Assembly: GCF_019697375.1 (NCBI RefSeq)
Contig: NZ_JAHCDI010000004.1
Coordinates: forward strand, 1,475,324 to 1,539,323
Reading direction: 5' to 3'
Length of the DNA stretch: 64,000 nt
Origin: Micromonospora tarapacensis
GTDB taxonomy: Bacteria > Actinomycetota > Actinomycetes > Mycobacteriales > Micromonosporaceae
The translations under genes were made by a program, and so were the position numbers. How positions within the stretch are numbered: the first letter of the stretch is position 1; the number at the start of each line of letters is the position of its first letter. The notes under the pieces are model-generated. The model did not search any database. It was not told the origin of the DNA and was given only the letters and a program-made list of their open reading frames with translations. Below, piece after piece: positions 9,421 through 17,303 of the stretch.

Positions 9421-10720
9421 GAGCCCTCACCGTCCACCGCGCCAGCGGCTGTCTCACCGACCTTACGGACGGCCGCTGGGCCTGCCTTCGCTGCGGCGAT
9501 ACCTCCGGCCACGGCGAGCCCAGCCGGGCCAGCAGCCGCTGCCGTACCGGTGCCCGCTGCCGTACCCGCAGCGGCACCGGTGCCGGCACCCGTGCTCGCG
9601 GCGGCCCCGAGCCGGCTGCGGCGCCACCGGCCGCACCCGAGCCGGCGCTGGTGCCGGCACCTGCGGTAGCCCCACCGGACGGACGCGGTGCCGGCACCGA
9701 GGGCGAAGCACCACCGGGCCGGTCGGTGCTGCCGCCGGTCTGGCCACCGGAGCCGCCACCACCCTTCCCACCGCTGTTGGCCAAGCGCACCGCGCCGGAC
9801 GCGACCTGTCCGGCCGCCGAGACCGCCGCCATGCCGGCACCGCTGGATGCGCCGCCGCTGGACAGCACCGACACCGCCGGGGCGATCAGCCGCAGTAACG
9901 CAGGGAGCGCCACGATCGCCATACAGAACATCACCAAGCCGGTGAGCAGGTCCGTGAGGGTCTGGCCCTCGCCCACGAGCCAAAACACCGCGGCGTAGAT
10001 CGTCGCAGCGGCCGGCTTGTACAGCACCAGGGCGAGCAGCCACGTCAGGTACCGGTTGCGTACCGCCTGCCCGGACCCCGAGATACCCGATGCGGCCGCC
10101 AACGGTAGTAGGCCCGCCAGCAGGATGAGCCCAGCGTTGCGGGCCAGCAGCATCAGCATCTGCACCATCGTGGCCAGGAACATCATCAGCGAAATACCGA
10201 TCACCATGATTGGTGAAAAGGTGGCGGTGGCCGTCGCCGGAGCGAGCAAGAGCAGCCGAGCGCCGAGGTCACCACCGGCCGAGGCATCAAGGATGGCGTC
10301 CGAGTACTCATCGCCGATGACGATCAGTACCTGCACTGCTGGCACGCCGGCGCCGGTGATCACGACCAGGGCCACCAGGCCCTTGGCCATGGAGCCGGCC
10401 TCCCGGCCGTTTCGCTCGATGGCCAGCCGGATCGCTCCGACCAGCAGGGCACCAACCGCAACCGCAACGACGGCCCAGTTGGTGTAGGAACGCAGGTAAC
10501 CGACGGTCCCCTCGCAGACCAGCCGCCCGGCGTCGTTGAGCCGGCACGAATCAGACGTCTCCGTCGTAGGAATCGCCAGCCAACCGGCGACCACCGCCCG
10601 GAGCATCTCCGCCGCAGCCTCGGAAGCTTGCGTGGCGATGTCATCGAGGTACCTGTTGGCGGCGCCTTGCACGACGCTGCCGCCGATGCAGGCAAAGTCG
10701 ATTGGCGGGCACTCCAGCAT
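9417..10720 (-). CDS. VirB6/TrbL-like polytopic membrane protein (reading frame broken near 9606)
   Basis: The N-terminal 300 residues contain about six to eight membrane helices, after a Cys-containing extracytoplasmic-looking start and a C...C pair near residue 60-70. This is followed by a Gly/Ser/Ala-rich tail, as in VirB6/TrbL-type channel proteins of actinobacterial systems. The tail reads GGAAAGSG and then the Gly/Ala-rich pattern continues in another frame, AAASTGAGTGAAAG, ending in a stop that overlaps the next GTG start (GTGA). One additional G in the GGGG run (plus 9605-9608) gives a 434-residue protein. In the unshifted frame the tail turns into Arg-rich nonsense running over the next gene. 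Confidence 0.75.
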
Positions 10721-11473
10721 CTACCGTGCCCCCCACTCGACAACTCCTGTCAGGTCATTGGTGACCCGATTGACAGAAACCCAGGCGCCTCCGGGCGGTG
10801 CCTGCATCCGCCAGTCGTCGTCGCGCCAGAGCAGCGTCAGCGACAGCACGTGGTAGCGCGGCGTACCGGCAGACGGCGCGCGGAGTACGAGCCCGATCAC
10901 CGCGGTATCGGGGGTGTAGGACTGGTAGCTGAATCCCGCGATCTGGCTGAGGGAGCCCGGGTCTGCCGGCGCGTCGCTAGTGGTTTCCAGCGACTCCAGC
11001 AGCCGATCCCGGTCGGTACTGGGGATGAACTGGCGCTCGATGGTCGGCTCCCAGTACTCCCGTCCGAGGGAATAGCTGGACCTCATTCCGATCTGTGCTG
11101 CGGCGATCAGAGCGCCCTCGGGGGTGTGCGCGAAGCCTGAGGCTGTGGTGTCACCTGTCTGCCTGGGGCCGCCGGTGGTACTGACCGGCACAGCGAGAGG
11201 ACCCACCAGTTCCCAACTGACGTCATTCGGTGCGGTCGTCGGCACTGCGGCGGATGGCGCCTGTCCTGGTGTACTCGTGGCGGCGGGAGGCTGCACGGTC
11301 GGCGGCGCCCCGTCGACGACGTCGGGGTCACCGCCACCTGGATTGAGAACGGCGATCAGCAGCCCAGCCACGAGGACGAGCGCCACCAGCACCGCGGCGG
11401 CGATGAAGCCTGGACGGGTCCAGGGCGGGCGTTCGGCGAAGTCCTGTGGGGAGTCTCGTGGTGTGCTGGGCAT
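10721..11473 (-). CDS. VirB8/TcpC-like bitopic membrane protein
   Basis: 250 residues: a short cytoplasmic N-terminus, one membrane helix at about residues 23-44 (FIAAAVLVALVLVAGLLIAV), a Pro/Thr-rich linker, then an alpha-beta extracytoplasmic domain beginning near residue 85 (VSWELVGPLAVPV). One N-terminal helix plus a small NTF2-like domain is the plan of VirB8/TcpC proteins that scaffold conjugation channels; the assignment rests on topology and position, not on a recognised motif. Its TAG stop directly abuts the ATG of the TrbL-like gene. Confidence 0.65.
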   Translation of the reverse strand: MPSTPRDSPQDFAERPPWTRPGFIAAAVLVALVLVAGLLIAVLNPGGGDPDVVDGAPPTVQPPAATSTPGQAPSAAVPTTAPNDVSWELVGPLAVPVSTTGGPRQTGDTTASGFAHTPEGALIAAAQIGMRSSYSLGREYWEPTIERQFIPSTDRDRLLESLETTSDAPADPGSLSQIAGFSYQSYTPDTAVIGLVLRAPSAGTPRYHVLSLTLLWRDDDWRMQAPPGGAWVSVNRVTNDLTGVVEWGAR

Positions 11474-11483
11474 GTCAGTTCCC

Positions 11484-11783
11484 TCAGCCGATGAGCGCGC
11501 CGACGATCGCGGACGCGCTGCCGATCAGGACGCAGGCGGCGAAGACCCAGCCCAGCTGCGAGACGTTGGTGTCGTCGCCGCGGCGGTGGGAGATCGCCAT
11601 CTTCGCTGCGGTGTAGAGCATCCCGGCGACGCAGGCCGCGACGGCCAGCCAGGCGATCCACTGGAGGATGAGCAGGACGCCGCTGCCGGCGACACCGGGA
11701 GGCGCTACACCACCACCAGGATCGGGGACGGTTCGCTGTGCCAGAGTGCTTCCGGCCTGCGCCAAGCCGTCGATCAGGGTCAT
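11484..11783 (-). CDS. Small two-helix membrane protein, possible VirB2-like pilin subunit
   Basis: 99 residues with two hydrophobic helices (about residues 34-58 and 78-98) separated by a short basic loop (KMAISHRRGDD), a plan typical of VirB2/TrbC-like subunits and of small membrane proteins in actinobacterial conjugation loci. The ATG at 11783 overlaps the stop of the P-loop gene (ATGA) and has a GAAAGGAC ribosome site. No signal peptidase site is obvious. Position between a P-loop protein and the VirB8-like gene supports a structural role, but pilin function is only a guess. Confidence 0.65.
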   Translation of the reverse strand: MTLIDGLAQAGSTLAQRTVPDPGGGVAPPGVAGSGVLLILQWIAWLAVAACVAGMLYTAAKMAISHRRGDDTNVSQLGWVFAACVLIGSASAIVGALIG

Positions 11784-12331
11784 TGTCGTCCTTTCTGCTT
11801 CGCCTGCAGCGTGTGCCAGATCGCGGTGCGCAGTGCCTCGATGTCGGGCGGGATGCCGATGTCGGTGGGCTCGTCGACGGCGAGCAGGTCGTCGGTCCAG
11901 CCGACGCGCCAGATCTGCGGTGCCCAGCCGCTGAGCAGCCGTAGGCGTTGGGTGGCGATGCGGGGAGGACGTCGTGGTGACGCGGCGACGGCGACCACGC
12001 CGAGCAGCCACGTCATCCGGGACACCCCGGCACGGCGGCGCCACTGCTCGACGGCACCGGTGGCGGACCAGGTGCCCGAGGCCGACGCCCGGCACACGAG
12101 CACGACCTGGGCGCCAGGCATCGCCGGCGTGAGCGCGGGCCACGCCGCGCCGAAGTCGGCGCCGAAGCCGACCAGCCGGGCGAGGGTGCTGGTGCCAGCG
12201 CCGCCGTGGCACCCGACCCACCACATCGACGGCCACCCGCCCTGGTGGTGATTCTGGGCAATCGCGGCAAGGGGAAGCTGGGGCACGGCGGTCGGGCGGG
12301 TGCGGCGTGCCGCGACTGCGCCGGTCTTCAC
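11780..12331 (-). CDS. ParA/MinD-like P-loop protein lacking the Walker lysines (DUF6668-like)
   Basis: 183 residues. The sequence WWVGCHGGAGTSTLARL near residue 37 looks like the start of a MinD/ParA-type nucleotide-binding fold. It is followed by a strand ending in VVLVCRAS and a C-terminal part with WTDDLLAVDEPTDIGIPPD. Both lysines of the deviant Walker motif (KGGxGKT) are replaced (HGGAGTST), so ATP hydrolysis is doubtful. It resembles proteins I know as DUF6668 near conjugation genes. It is the first gene of the minus-strand operon. The GTG at 12331 has no clear ribosome site, so the start is uncertain; it may be leaderless. Confidence 0.6.
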   Translation of the reverse strand: MKTGAVAARRTRPTAVPQLPLAAIAQNHHQGGWPSMWWVGCHGGAGTSTLARLVGFGADFGAAWPALTPAMPGAQVVLVCRASASGTWSATGAVEQWRRRAGVSRMTWLLGVVAVAASPRRPPRIATQRLRLLSGWAPQIWRVGWTDDLLAVDEPTDIGIPPDIEALRTAIWHTLQAKQKGRQ

Positions 12332-12424
12332 TGTTCGGGCCTGAGAAGGGCCGCTCCACTACCGCCCGTCACGTGATGCCTCCCCCAAGTGCCGCAGTCA
12401 TCGAAGAGTACCTGAAAGTAGCGA

Positions 12425-12452
12425 TGTGATTCCGAACGGTTCTATTGTGATT
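12425..12452 (+). promoter_or_regulatory. Direct repeat TGTGATT in the divergent conjugation promoter region
   Basis: The 167-base gap between the divergent minus-strand operon and the plus-strand pair (12332-12498) is clearly AT-richer than its surroundings. It holds two copies of TGTGATT, at 12425-12431 and 12446-12452, spaced 21 bases start to start, about two helical turns. That geometry is compatible with an operator, but no binding protein is known and the repeat is short. Confidence 0.3.
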
Positions 12453-12498
12453 GGTGAGTCAACACCGAAAGTGATCAAAGGGGTACGGGGAGAGTTGA

Positions 12499-13059
12499 AT
12501 GGCGAGGGCAGCGCGTGCCGTCACTGTTGCTGAGCGGCTAAGTGGGCCGACTCGAGTGATGTGCGTCGTTGTTCTCGCGTTATGCCATGGAGGGTGCGCT
12601 GGACCCGCTGCGTCGACTGTGCCGGCTCCGGGCCGTAGTGGTCCGGTGTACCCGAGCCTCGGCCATCCTGTGGAGACGCCTACACCCGGTGAGTCCCCGG
12701 GGCGGGACGACCACGCTGGCGACGAGTCGACCGTCGCGATGCCGTCGGCGGCGCAGGCATTACGAGTAGCCGTACGGTTCGCGGCGGCGTGGGTGCGGTC
12801 TGACCTGCCGGCCGACGTGTGGTGGCGGCAGGTCGCGGTGGTGTGCGACGACGGGTTCGCCGAGCAGTTGAGAACGGTCGACCCAGCGCGTGTCCCGGCG
12901 CGCCAGGTGACCGGCGGGCCGGTGGCAACGAAGCAGCCGCGGGATGGCGCTGCGGAGTACGAGATTCCGACCGACAGCGGCACCCTGGCCGTCACGACGG
13001 CGGCCGTGCGCGGGCGCTGGGTGGTCGTCGGTGCCGACTTCCGGCGGACGATCGGATGA
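12499..13059 (+). CDS. Exported conjugation-associated protein with two TTA codons
   Basis: 186 residues. The N-terminal hydrophobic stretch (about residues 19-33, VMCVVVLALCHGGCAG) is a signal or anchor; the Cys could be lipidated, but the sequence before it is not a typical lipobox. A Pro/Thr-rich linker follows, then a domain (about 75-186) with RFAAAWVR...WWRQV and GRWVVVGADFRR that looks like an NTF2-like extracytoplasmic fold. A GGGGAGAG ribosome site precedes ATG 12499. Codons 28 and 88 are TTA, rare in such genomes. It is coupled to the wall hydrolase gene by an ATGA overlap. Confidence 0.65.
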   Translation: MARAARAVTVAERLSGPTRVMCVVVLALCHGGCAGPAASTVPAPGRSGPVYPSLGHPVETPTPGESPGRDDHAGDESTVAMPSAAQALRVAVRFAAAWVRSDLPADVWWRQVAVVCDDGFAEQLRTVDPARVPARQVTGGPVATKQPRDGAAEYEIPTDSGTLAVTTAAVRGRWVVVGADFRRTIG

Positions 13060-14192
13060 CTCGGAAACCGATCGCTCTGGCCGTGGCGGTGTTGGCCCTC
13101 GGGGTGCTGCTGTGCGGTGGCACGGTGGTGTTGCCGGTGCTGATGTTGGGCCAGTCGCAGGCGGAAGCCGCGGCGTGCGAGGTCTCGACGCTTCCGGGCG
13201 AGGCGGCGCCTGAGGTGGGTCGGTGGAGCAGTGCCCAGGTGGCCAACGCGACCGCGATCGTCGCTGTCGGGCGGCAGCGGCAGGTGCCTGCCCGCGGTCA
13301 CGTCATCACCTTGGCGGCGGCGATGCAGGAGTCCACGTTGCGCAACCTGGCGAACGCCACTGTGCCAGAGTCGCTGGCTCTGCCGCACGAGGGCATCGGT
13401 CGCGACCATGACTCGGTCGGGCTGTTCCAACAGCGTCCTGGTTGGGGCACGGTCCGCGAGCGGATGACGCCCAGTTACGCCGCAGCGAGGTTCTACGAGG
13501 CGCTGACGCGCATCGACGGGTGGGAACGGATGCGTCTGACGGACGCCGCACAGGCGGTGCAGCGCTCCGGCTATCCGGAGGCGTACCAGAAGTGGGAGGA
13601 CGACGCCGAGATGCTGGCCGCCGCAGTGTTCGGCGTGCCGGACATCCGTGACATCGGCGGTGGTGCTCCTGTCGCACCCTGCGGTATCGACGACCTCGGG
13701 CCGGTGCCGGTCGGACCGAGTGGATGGGTGCAGCCGTTGCACGCGTTCGTCGGCAGCCCGTTCGGACCCCGCAACGGGCGGTTGCACGCCGGGGTGGACA
13801 TGTCAAGGACCGACGTGCGTGGCGACCCGATCCGGGCCGCATCGGGCGGGCGCGTGGAGCAGGTCATGTGCGACTGGTACACCACGTGTGACCGGGACGG
13901 GCACACCCGCGCCCGAGGCTGCGGCTGGTACGTCGACATCCGCCACCCGGGCCACATCGTCACCCGATACTGCCACCTGATCAAGCGACCGGAGGTGTCC
14001 ATCGGCCAGCAGATCGCCGCGGGCTCGGTAATCGGGTTCGTCGGGAACAGTGGCGGCAGTTCTGGCCCGCACCTGCATTTCGAGGTGCACGTCAACGTCC
14101 CGCCCGGCCCGTACAACGCCAACAGCAGCAACGCGGTCGACCCGGGTCCCTTCATGCGCGCTCGTGGCGCTCCGCTGGGTGCCGGACCATGA
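13056..14192 (+). CDS. Bifunctional cell-wall hydrolase: lytic transglycosylase-like plus M23 endopeptidase
   Basis: 378 residues. An N-terminal membrane helix/signal (about 8-32) is followed by a transglycosylase-like domain with AAAMQESTLRNL (candidate catalytic Glu92) and SVGLFQQRPGWG. A C-terminal LytM/M23 domain then carries zinc ligands LHAGVDMS and HLHFEVHV, with the GxxxxPxIGxxxGxxGxSG-type core visible as GSVIGFVGNSGGSSG. Such fusions locally open peptidoglycan for a conjugation channel, the VirB1 role. It completes the type IV locus and ends 40 bases before a strong terminator hairpin. Confidence 0.85.
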   Translation: MTRKPIALAVAVLALGVLLCGGTVVLPVLMLGQSQAEAAACEVSTLPGEAAPEVGRWSSAQVANATAIVAVGRQRQVPARGHVITLAAAMQESTLRNLANATVPESLALPHEGIGRDHDSVGLFQQRPGWGTVRERMTPSYAAARFYEALTRIDGWERMRLTDAAQAVQRSGYPEAYQKWEDDAEMLAAAVFGVPDIRDIGGGAPVAPCGIDDLGPVPVGPSGWVQPLHAFVGSPFGPRNGRLHAGVDMSRTDVRGDPIRAASGGRVEQVMCDWYTTCDRDGHTRARGCGWYVDIRHPGHIVTRYCHLIKRPEVSIGQQIAAGSVIGFVGNSGGSSGPHLHFEVHVNVPPGPYNANSSNAVDPGPFMRARGAPLGAGP

Positions 14193-14231
14193 CCAGGTCC
14201 GGTCCGCGTCGCGTCCTGACCATGCCCGGGA

Positions 14232-14288
14232 CCCCTGCCCCCGGGTGGGGCAGGGGCCGTCCGGTGCGACGACGCAATCCGGACGGCC
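14232..14288 (+). terminator. Two overlapping hairpins after the wall hydrolase gene
   Basis: The first is a perfect 10-bp stem, CCCCTGCCCC at 14232-14241 with GGGGCAGGGG at 14247-14256 and a 5-base loop. The second is a perfect 10-bp stem, GGCCGTCCGG at 14255-14264 with CCGGACGGCC at 14279-14288. They share two bases, so only one can form at a time. They lie between convergent genes and could end transcription from both sides. No T-tract, as is common in GC-rich genomes. Confidence 0.7.
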
Positions 14289-14348
14289 CCGCGCGGCCCG
14301 GGCCTGGGTGGGCCGCGTCATCGTGTTCGCATCGCCGAAGGCGAGCGG

Positions 14349-14831
14349 TCAGGCCAGCCGGATGGCGTCACCGTCGACCGTCACGGTCGCGGCGGGCAGC
14401 GGTGCGCCGGCCGGGCCGGAGCGTACCGAGCCGTCGGCGATGTCGAACACGCTGTTGTGGCAGGCGCAGACGATGGTGCCGTCGGCGACCGAGGTGACCG
14501 TACAGCCCTGATGGGTGCAGGTGGCGGAGTACGCCTTGATGGTTCCCTCCGTCGGCTGGGTCACCACCACGCCGGCGTCGGCGAAGATCGCCCCACCGCC
14601 GACCGGGATGTCGGCCAGGCTGGCCAGCGCCGGCGTGCCCGGATCCGCGTCGTCACCCGGCTCGGCGGTGCCGGACGGGCCGGCGCCGGTGGTCGGGGCG
14701 GGCGGCGGTGGGGGTGCCGCCGCCGGCTGGCCGTACGTCGCACAACCGGTCAGCGCGGCCACGCCCGCCGCACCGGTGCCGGCCAGCAGGGCCCGTCGCG
14801 ACCGGCAGCAGCCGGCCTGCTCGTGGTTCAT
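14349..14831 (-). CDS. Tat-exported Rieske [2Fe-2S] protein
   Basis: 160 residues. A twin-arginine-type leader (RSRRALLAGTGAAGVAALTGC) ends in a Cys that may be lipidated. A Pro-rich spacer follows, then a Rieske domain with CTHQGC and CACHNSVFD, the CxH...CxxH ligands of a [2Fe-2S] cluster. It probably carries electrons at the outer face of the membrane. Downstream partners in the same strand order are a polytopic DUF6529-like protein and a secreted protein, suggesting a small envelope electron-transfer unit. It lacks the length and context of a bc1-complex Rieske protein. Confidence 0.85.
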   Translation of the reverse strand: MNHEQAGCCRSRRALLAGTGAAGVAALTGCATYGQPAAAPPPPPAPTTGAGPSGTAEPGDDADPGTPALASLADIPVGGGAIFADAGVVVTQPTEGTIKAYSATCTHQGCTVTSVADGTIVCACHNSVFDIADGSVRSGPAGAPLPAATVTVDGDAIRLA

Positions 14832-14858
14832 CTGAGGGTGCCTTGCCTTTCCGAGGGG

Positions 14859-15491
14859 TCAGAACTGGATGCCGAAGGTGGTGAAGTACCAGACCGACGA
14901 GGTCAGGAAGACACCGATCAGGGCGACGAAAACGACCCCGCCGATCGCCGGTAGCACCCAGCCGGCGAGACCGCGCTTGGGCAGGGTCAGCATCTTCGTG
15001 GCGAACGCCCCGAAGAAGAAGCAGCCCAGCAGGGAGTGCACCAGCGTACGGGTGTCGTAGTCGGCGAAGCCGAGCGCGTACAGGCAGTGCACGGCGACCG
15101 GGACGGTGAGCAGGAAGGCGACCCGGCCCGACCAGCGGTGCGCCGAGCCGGCCCAGGACGGGGAGAACCCACCGAGCCGGCCCCACATCGCCAGCGCGGA
15201 GAGCAGCTGGACGACGGCGAAGAACGCCGCGCCGGTGCCCAGCCACACCTTGACCGTCAGCGGCGAGGAGAAGCCGGCCACGTTGACCGCGATGCCGGTC
15301 GGGGTGTGGGTGCGGCCGTAGACGCCGAGCGCCACCGCCACCGCGGCACCGACGGCCAGCGGCACCAGCAGCGAGGGTCGCCGTCTCGGGACGCTCGGCG
15401 GCGGACCCCCGAAGTCGCGCGTCACCTCGACCATCGGTTCGGGCTGCCGGCGGGGCACGGTGCGTGCCCCGCCGTGACGGTGCTGGGACAT
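14859..15491 (-). CDS. DUF6529-like polytopic membrane protein
   Basis: 210 residues. A cytoplasmic Arg/Pro-rich start (about 1-40) is followed by five predicted membrane helices. His residues sit in or next to helices (SAHRWSGRVAFLL, VAVHCLYAL, TRTLVHSLLG), a pattern that recalls b-type cytochromes such as cytochrome b561, so haem binding is plausible but unproven. The ATG 15491 lies just after the stop of the secreted-protein gene. The family matches what I remember as DUF6529, commonly next to a Rieske gene in Micromonospora and Streptomyces. Confidence 0.7.
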   Translation of the reverse strand: MSQHRHGGARTVPRRQPEPMVEVTRDFGGPPPSVPRRRPSLLVPLAVGAAVAVALGVYGRTHTPTGIAVNVAGFSSPLTVKVWLGTGAAFFAVVQLLSALAMWGRLGGFSPSWAGSAHRWSGRVAFLLTVPVAVHCLYALGFADYDTRTLVHSLLGCFFFGAFATKMLTLPKRGLAGWVLPAIGGVVFVALIGVFLTSSVWYFTTFGIQF

Positions 15492-15492
15492 G

Positions 15493-16266
15493 TCACCGCG
15501 CCCCGGGGATGACCGGCTCGGCGGTGATGGTGAGCCCGTCGACCATGGTGCTGTTGAAGGCGGGGTCCAGTGGCGGCGCGGTGATCGGTTTGCCGTTGCG
15601 GGTGACGATGCCGATCTGGGTGCTGTCGGGCAACATGATCCAGCCACCGTCGAAGCCGGCCCTGCGGGCCTCGTCGGTCACCCGGTAGATCGCCGGAGCG
15701 GTGCCCGAGCCGGACTTCACGACCGCCTCGTCGACGCCGGTGTCATCGGGGCGGGCGGTGAACCTCCACCGCCGGACGCCGACGACCATCTCGCCGCTGG
15801 CGTTGTCGCCGCGGATGACGCCGGTCAGCTTCGCGTCCTTGCCGGTCAGCTCGATCTTGCCGTCCTGGACGGTGCCGGACAGCCACAGTTCCATGCTCCG
15901 GCCGTCGCAGACGTATGCCTCGGCCCTGCCGTCCCGGACGGTGATCGCGATGGTGGCGCCGTTCTCCAGCTCGCCGATCCAGTTCTGCTCGACCGACGCC
16001 ACCTCGGTCCCGGCCGACGGCGCGTCGGGATCCGTCGGCGGCGACGTGCCGGCTGGTCGCCTCGCGTCCGGGTCCGCCGGGTCCCCCTCGGCGGGAGCGT
16101 CCGCCTCGACGTCGATGTCGGCGGGCGGCGCCGGGGCGGCGACCGGTGGGCCGCTTCCGGCCGCGGGCTGGGTGCCCGGTGGAGATGCCTGTGCACTCAT
16201 CGTGAACAGCACGGCGGCCGTCACCGCCCCTGCCAGGAGGGTGAGCAACGGGGTCTGGCGCTTCAT
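15493..16266 (-). CDS. Secreted protein of unknown function, first gene of the Rieske operon
   Basis: 257 residues. A clear Sec signal peptide (about 1-27, ending AQA) is followed by a disordered Pro/Asp/Ala-rich region (28-95) and a compact beta-rich domain (about 96-255) with NWIGELENGATIAITVRDG and GVIRGDNASGEMVVGVRRW. I do not recognise the family. Only two bases separate it from the DUF6529-like gene, so it is co-transcribed with the putative redox pair. A role as an extracellular partner of that pair is inference from position. Confidence 0.7.
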   Translation of the reverse strand: MKRQTPLLTLLAGAVTAAVLFTMSAQASPPGTQPAAGSGPPVAAPAPPADIDVEADAPAEGDPADPDARRPAGTSPPTDPDAPSAGTEVASVEQNWIGELENGATIAITVRDGRAEAYVCDGRSMELWLSGTVQDGKIELTGKDAKLTGVIRGDNASGEMVVGVRRWRFTARPDDTGVDEAVVKSGSGTAPAIYRVTDEARRAGFDGGWIMLPDSTQIGIVTRNGKPITAPPLDPAFNSTMVDGLTITAEPVIPGAR

Positions 16267-16657
16267 GGGCCACTCCCTTCGCCCAGGAGATACGGCCGGC
16301 GGTGGTGGATCGGTTCAATCGGCGTCGAGGAACCTCCGGCATGATGTCGACAGTGCCCGGTTAGGCAACGGTTCTCGCCTACTCGCGTGGGATAGCCGTA
16401 AACAAACAACATCGGTGGTTGTCACTCCCGTGTCATGCGCTATCAAGTGACAGGATGCATCTAAAGCGATAGGCTTCCGGGCGTTGGATCCCACCGAACG
16501 GGTTCGGGGATCCAATGTCCTGCCTGGTAGTCGAGCTGCCCGGTGGGTCGGTCCGAGGTCTGGCCGGCCGGCCGGAGGCTCAGGTCGCGGGGCCGGGAAA
16601 GCGTCCACGGGGTCCGGTAGGAAAGCGGCAACGTCACGGCATCGCTGGGAGAATCGC
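16267..16657. other. 391-base divergent intergenic region with two inverted repeats
   Basis: No coding sequence is supported here. It separates the secreted-protein gene (minus) from the HPP-family gene (plus). Two inverted repeats stand out: TGTCACT at 16420-16426 with AGTGACA at 16446-16452, and a long one at 16484-16515 described separately. The stretch 16380-16470 is AT-richer than the flanks and is the likely promoter zone for both directions. Confidence 0.5.
16484..16515. promoter_or_regulatory. Near-perfect palindrome upstream of the HPP gene
   Basis: TTGGATCCC at 16484-16492 pairs with GGGATCCAA at 16507-16515, and the inner CGAAC/GTTCG arms also pair, leaving a two-base bulge and a two-base tip. 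The combined 14-bp stem could be an operator or an attenuator for the HPP gene about 140 bases downstream; it is not next to any gene end, so a terminator is less likely. Confidence 0.4.
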
Positions 16658-17194
16658 GTGCTTGTCGTACGGTCGTTGGTTCGTGGGGTCGGTCGACGCT
16701 GGCCAGTTCGGACGGCGTTCCTCGCCGGGGTCGGTGGCACCCTGGGCATCGGTGCCGTGGGCACCCTCAGCCTGCTGGCCGGCGCCCCGCTGCTGATCGC
16801 CCCGCTGGGCTCGACCTGCATGATGATCTTCGGCGCGCCGCAGGCACCCTTCGCCCAGCCGCGCAACGTCCTCGGTGGGCACACCATCTGCACCCTGGTC
16901 GGCCTGGTCGTGGTGCGCGCGCTGGGCAACGCACCGTGGACGATCGCCGCGGCCGTCGGCCTGGCCATGGCCCTGATGGGGCTGACCCGGTCGTTCCATC
17001 CGCCCGCCGGCGGCGACACCGTGCTGGTGATGCTCGTCCAACCCGGCTGGCTCTTCCTCCTCGCCCCCGTCCTGCTCGGCTGCGTGATCCTCCTCGGCGT
17101 CGCGACGGCGTTCCACAACGCGCACGCCCGCGGGTCCTATCCGGCGCCGGCGCGGGACGGTCCCGGGGGCAGGGTGGTGGCCGCGGAGGGCTGA
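16658..17194 (+). CDS. HPP-family integral membrane protein
   Basis: 178 residues with about four to five membrane helices and the signature FHPPAGG after helix 3-4, which defines the HPP family; some members act in nitrite uptake. I chose GTG 16658 because GGGAG sits seven bases upstream and the protein then begins directly before the first helix. A longer reading from 16484 would add a Gly/Arg-rich extension and start inside the palindrome. It is followed by a gap and the first peptide synthetase gene; no functional tie to the cluster is evident. Confidence 0.75.
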   Translation: MLVVRSLVRGVGRRWPVRTAFLAGVGGTLGIGAVGTLSLLAGAPLLIAPLGSTCMMIFGAPQAPFAQPRNVLGGHTICTLVGLVVVRALGNAPWTIAAAVGLAMALMGLTRSFHPPAGGDTVLVMLVQPGWLFLLAPVLLGCVILLGVATAFHNAHARGSYPAPARDGPGGRVVAAEG

Positions 17195-17303
17195 GCGGGA
17201 GCGGGCCGGGCTCCGCGCCGGGAGACAGGACGAGCCGTCAGGTACCCGTCGACCTTCGGTCCCGCACGACCAGGTCGCGTCGAGTTGGGAGAGGAACGAG
17301 CAG

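Noticed and set aside
6090-9615. Programmed minus-1 frameshifting in VirD4 and TrbL-like genes
   Set aside because: The sites are GGGG runs without a classic slippery heptamer, and similar breaks of both signs occur in unrelated genes, so indel errors are simpler.
3690-14192. Complete integrative conjugative element
   Set aside because: No integrase, relaxase, replication gene, tRNA or att-like direct repeat was found within the window.
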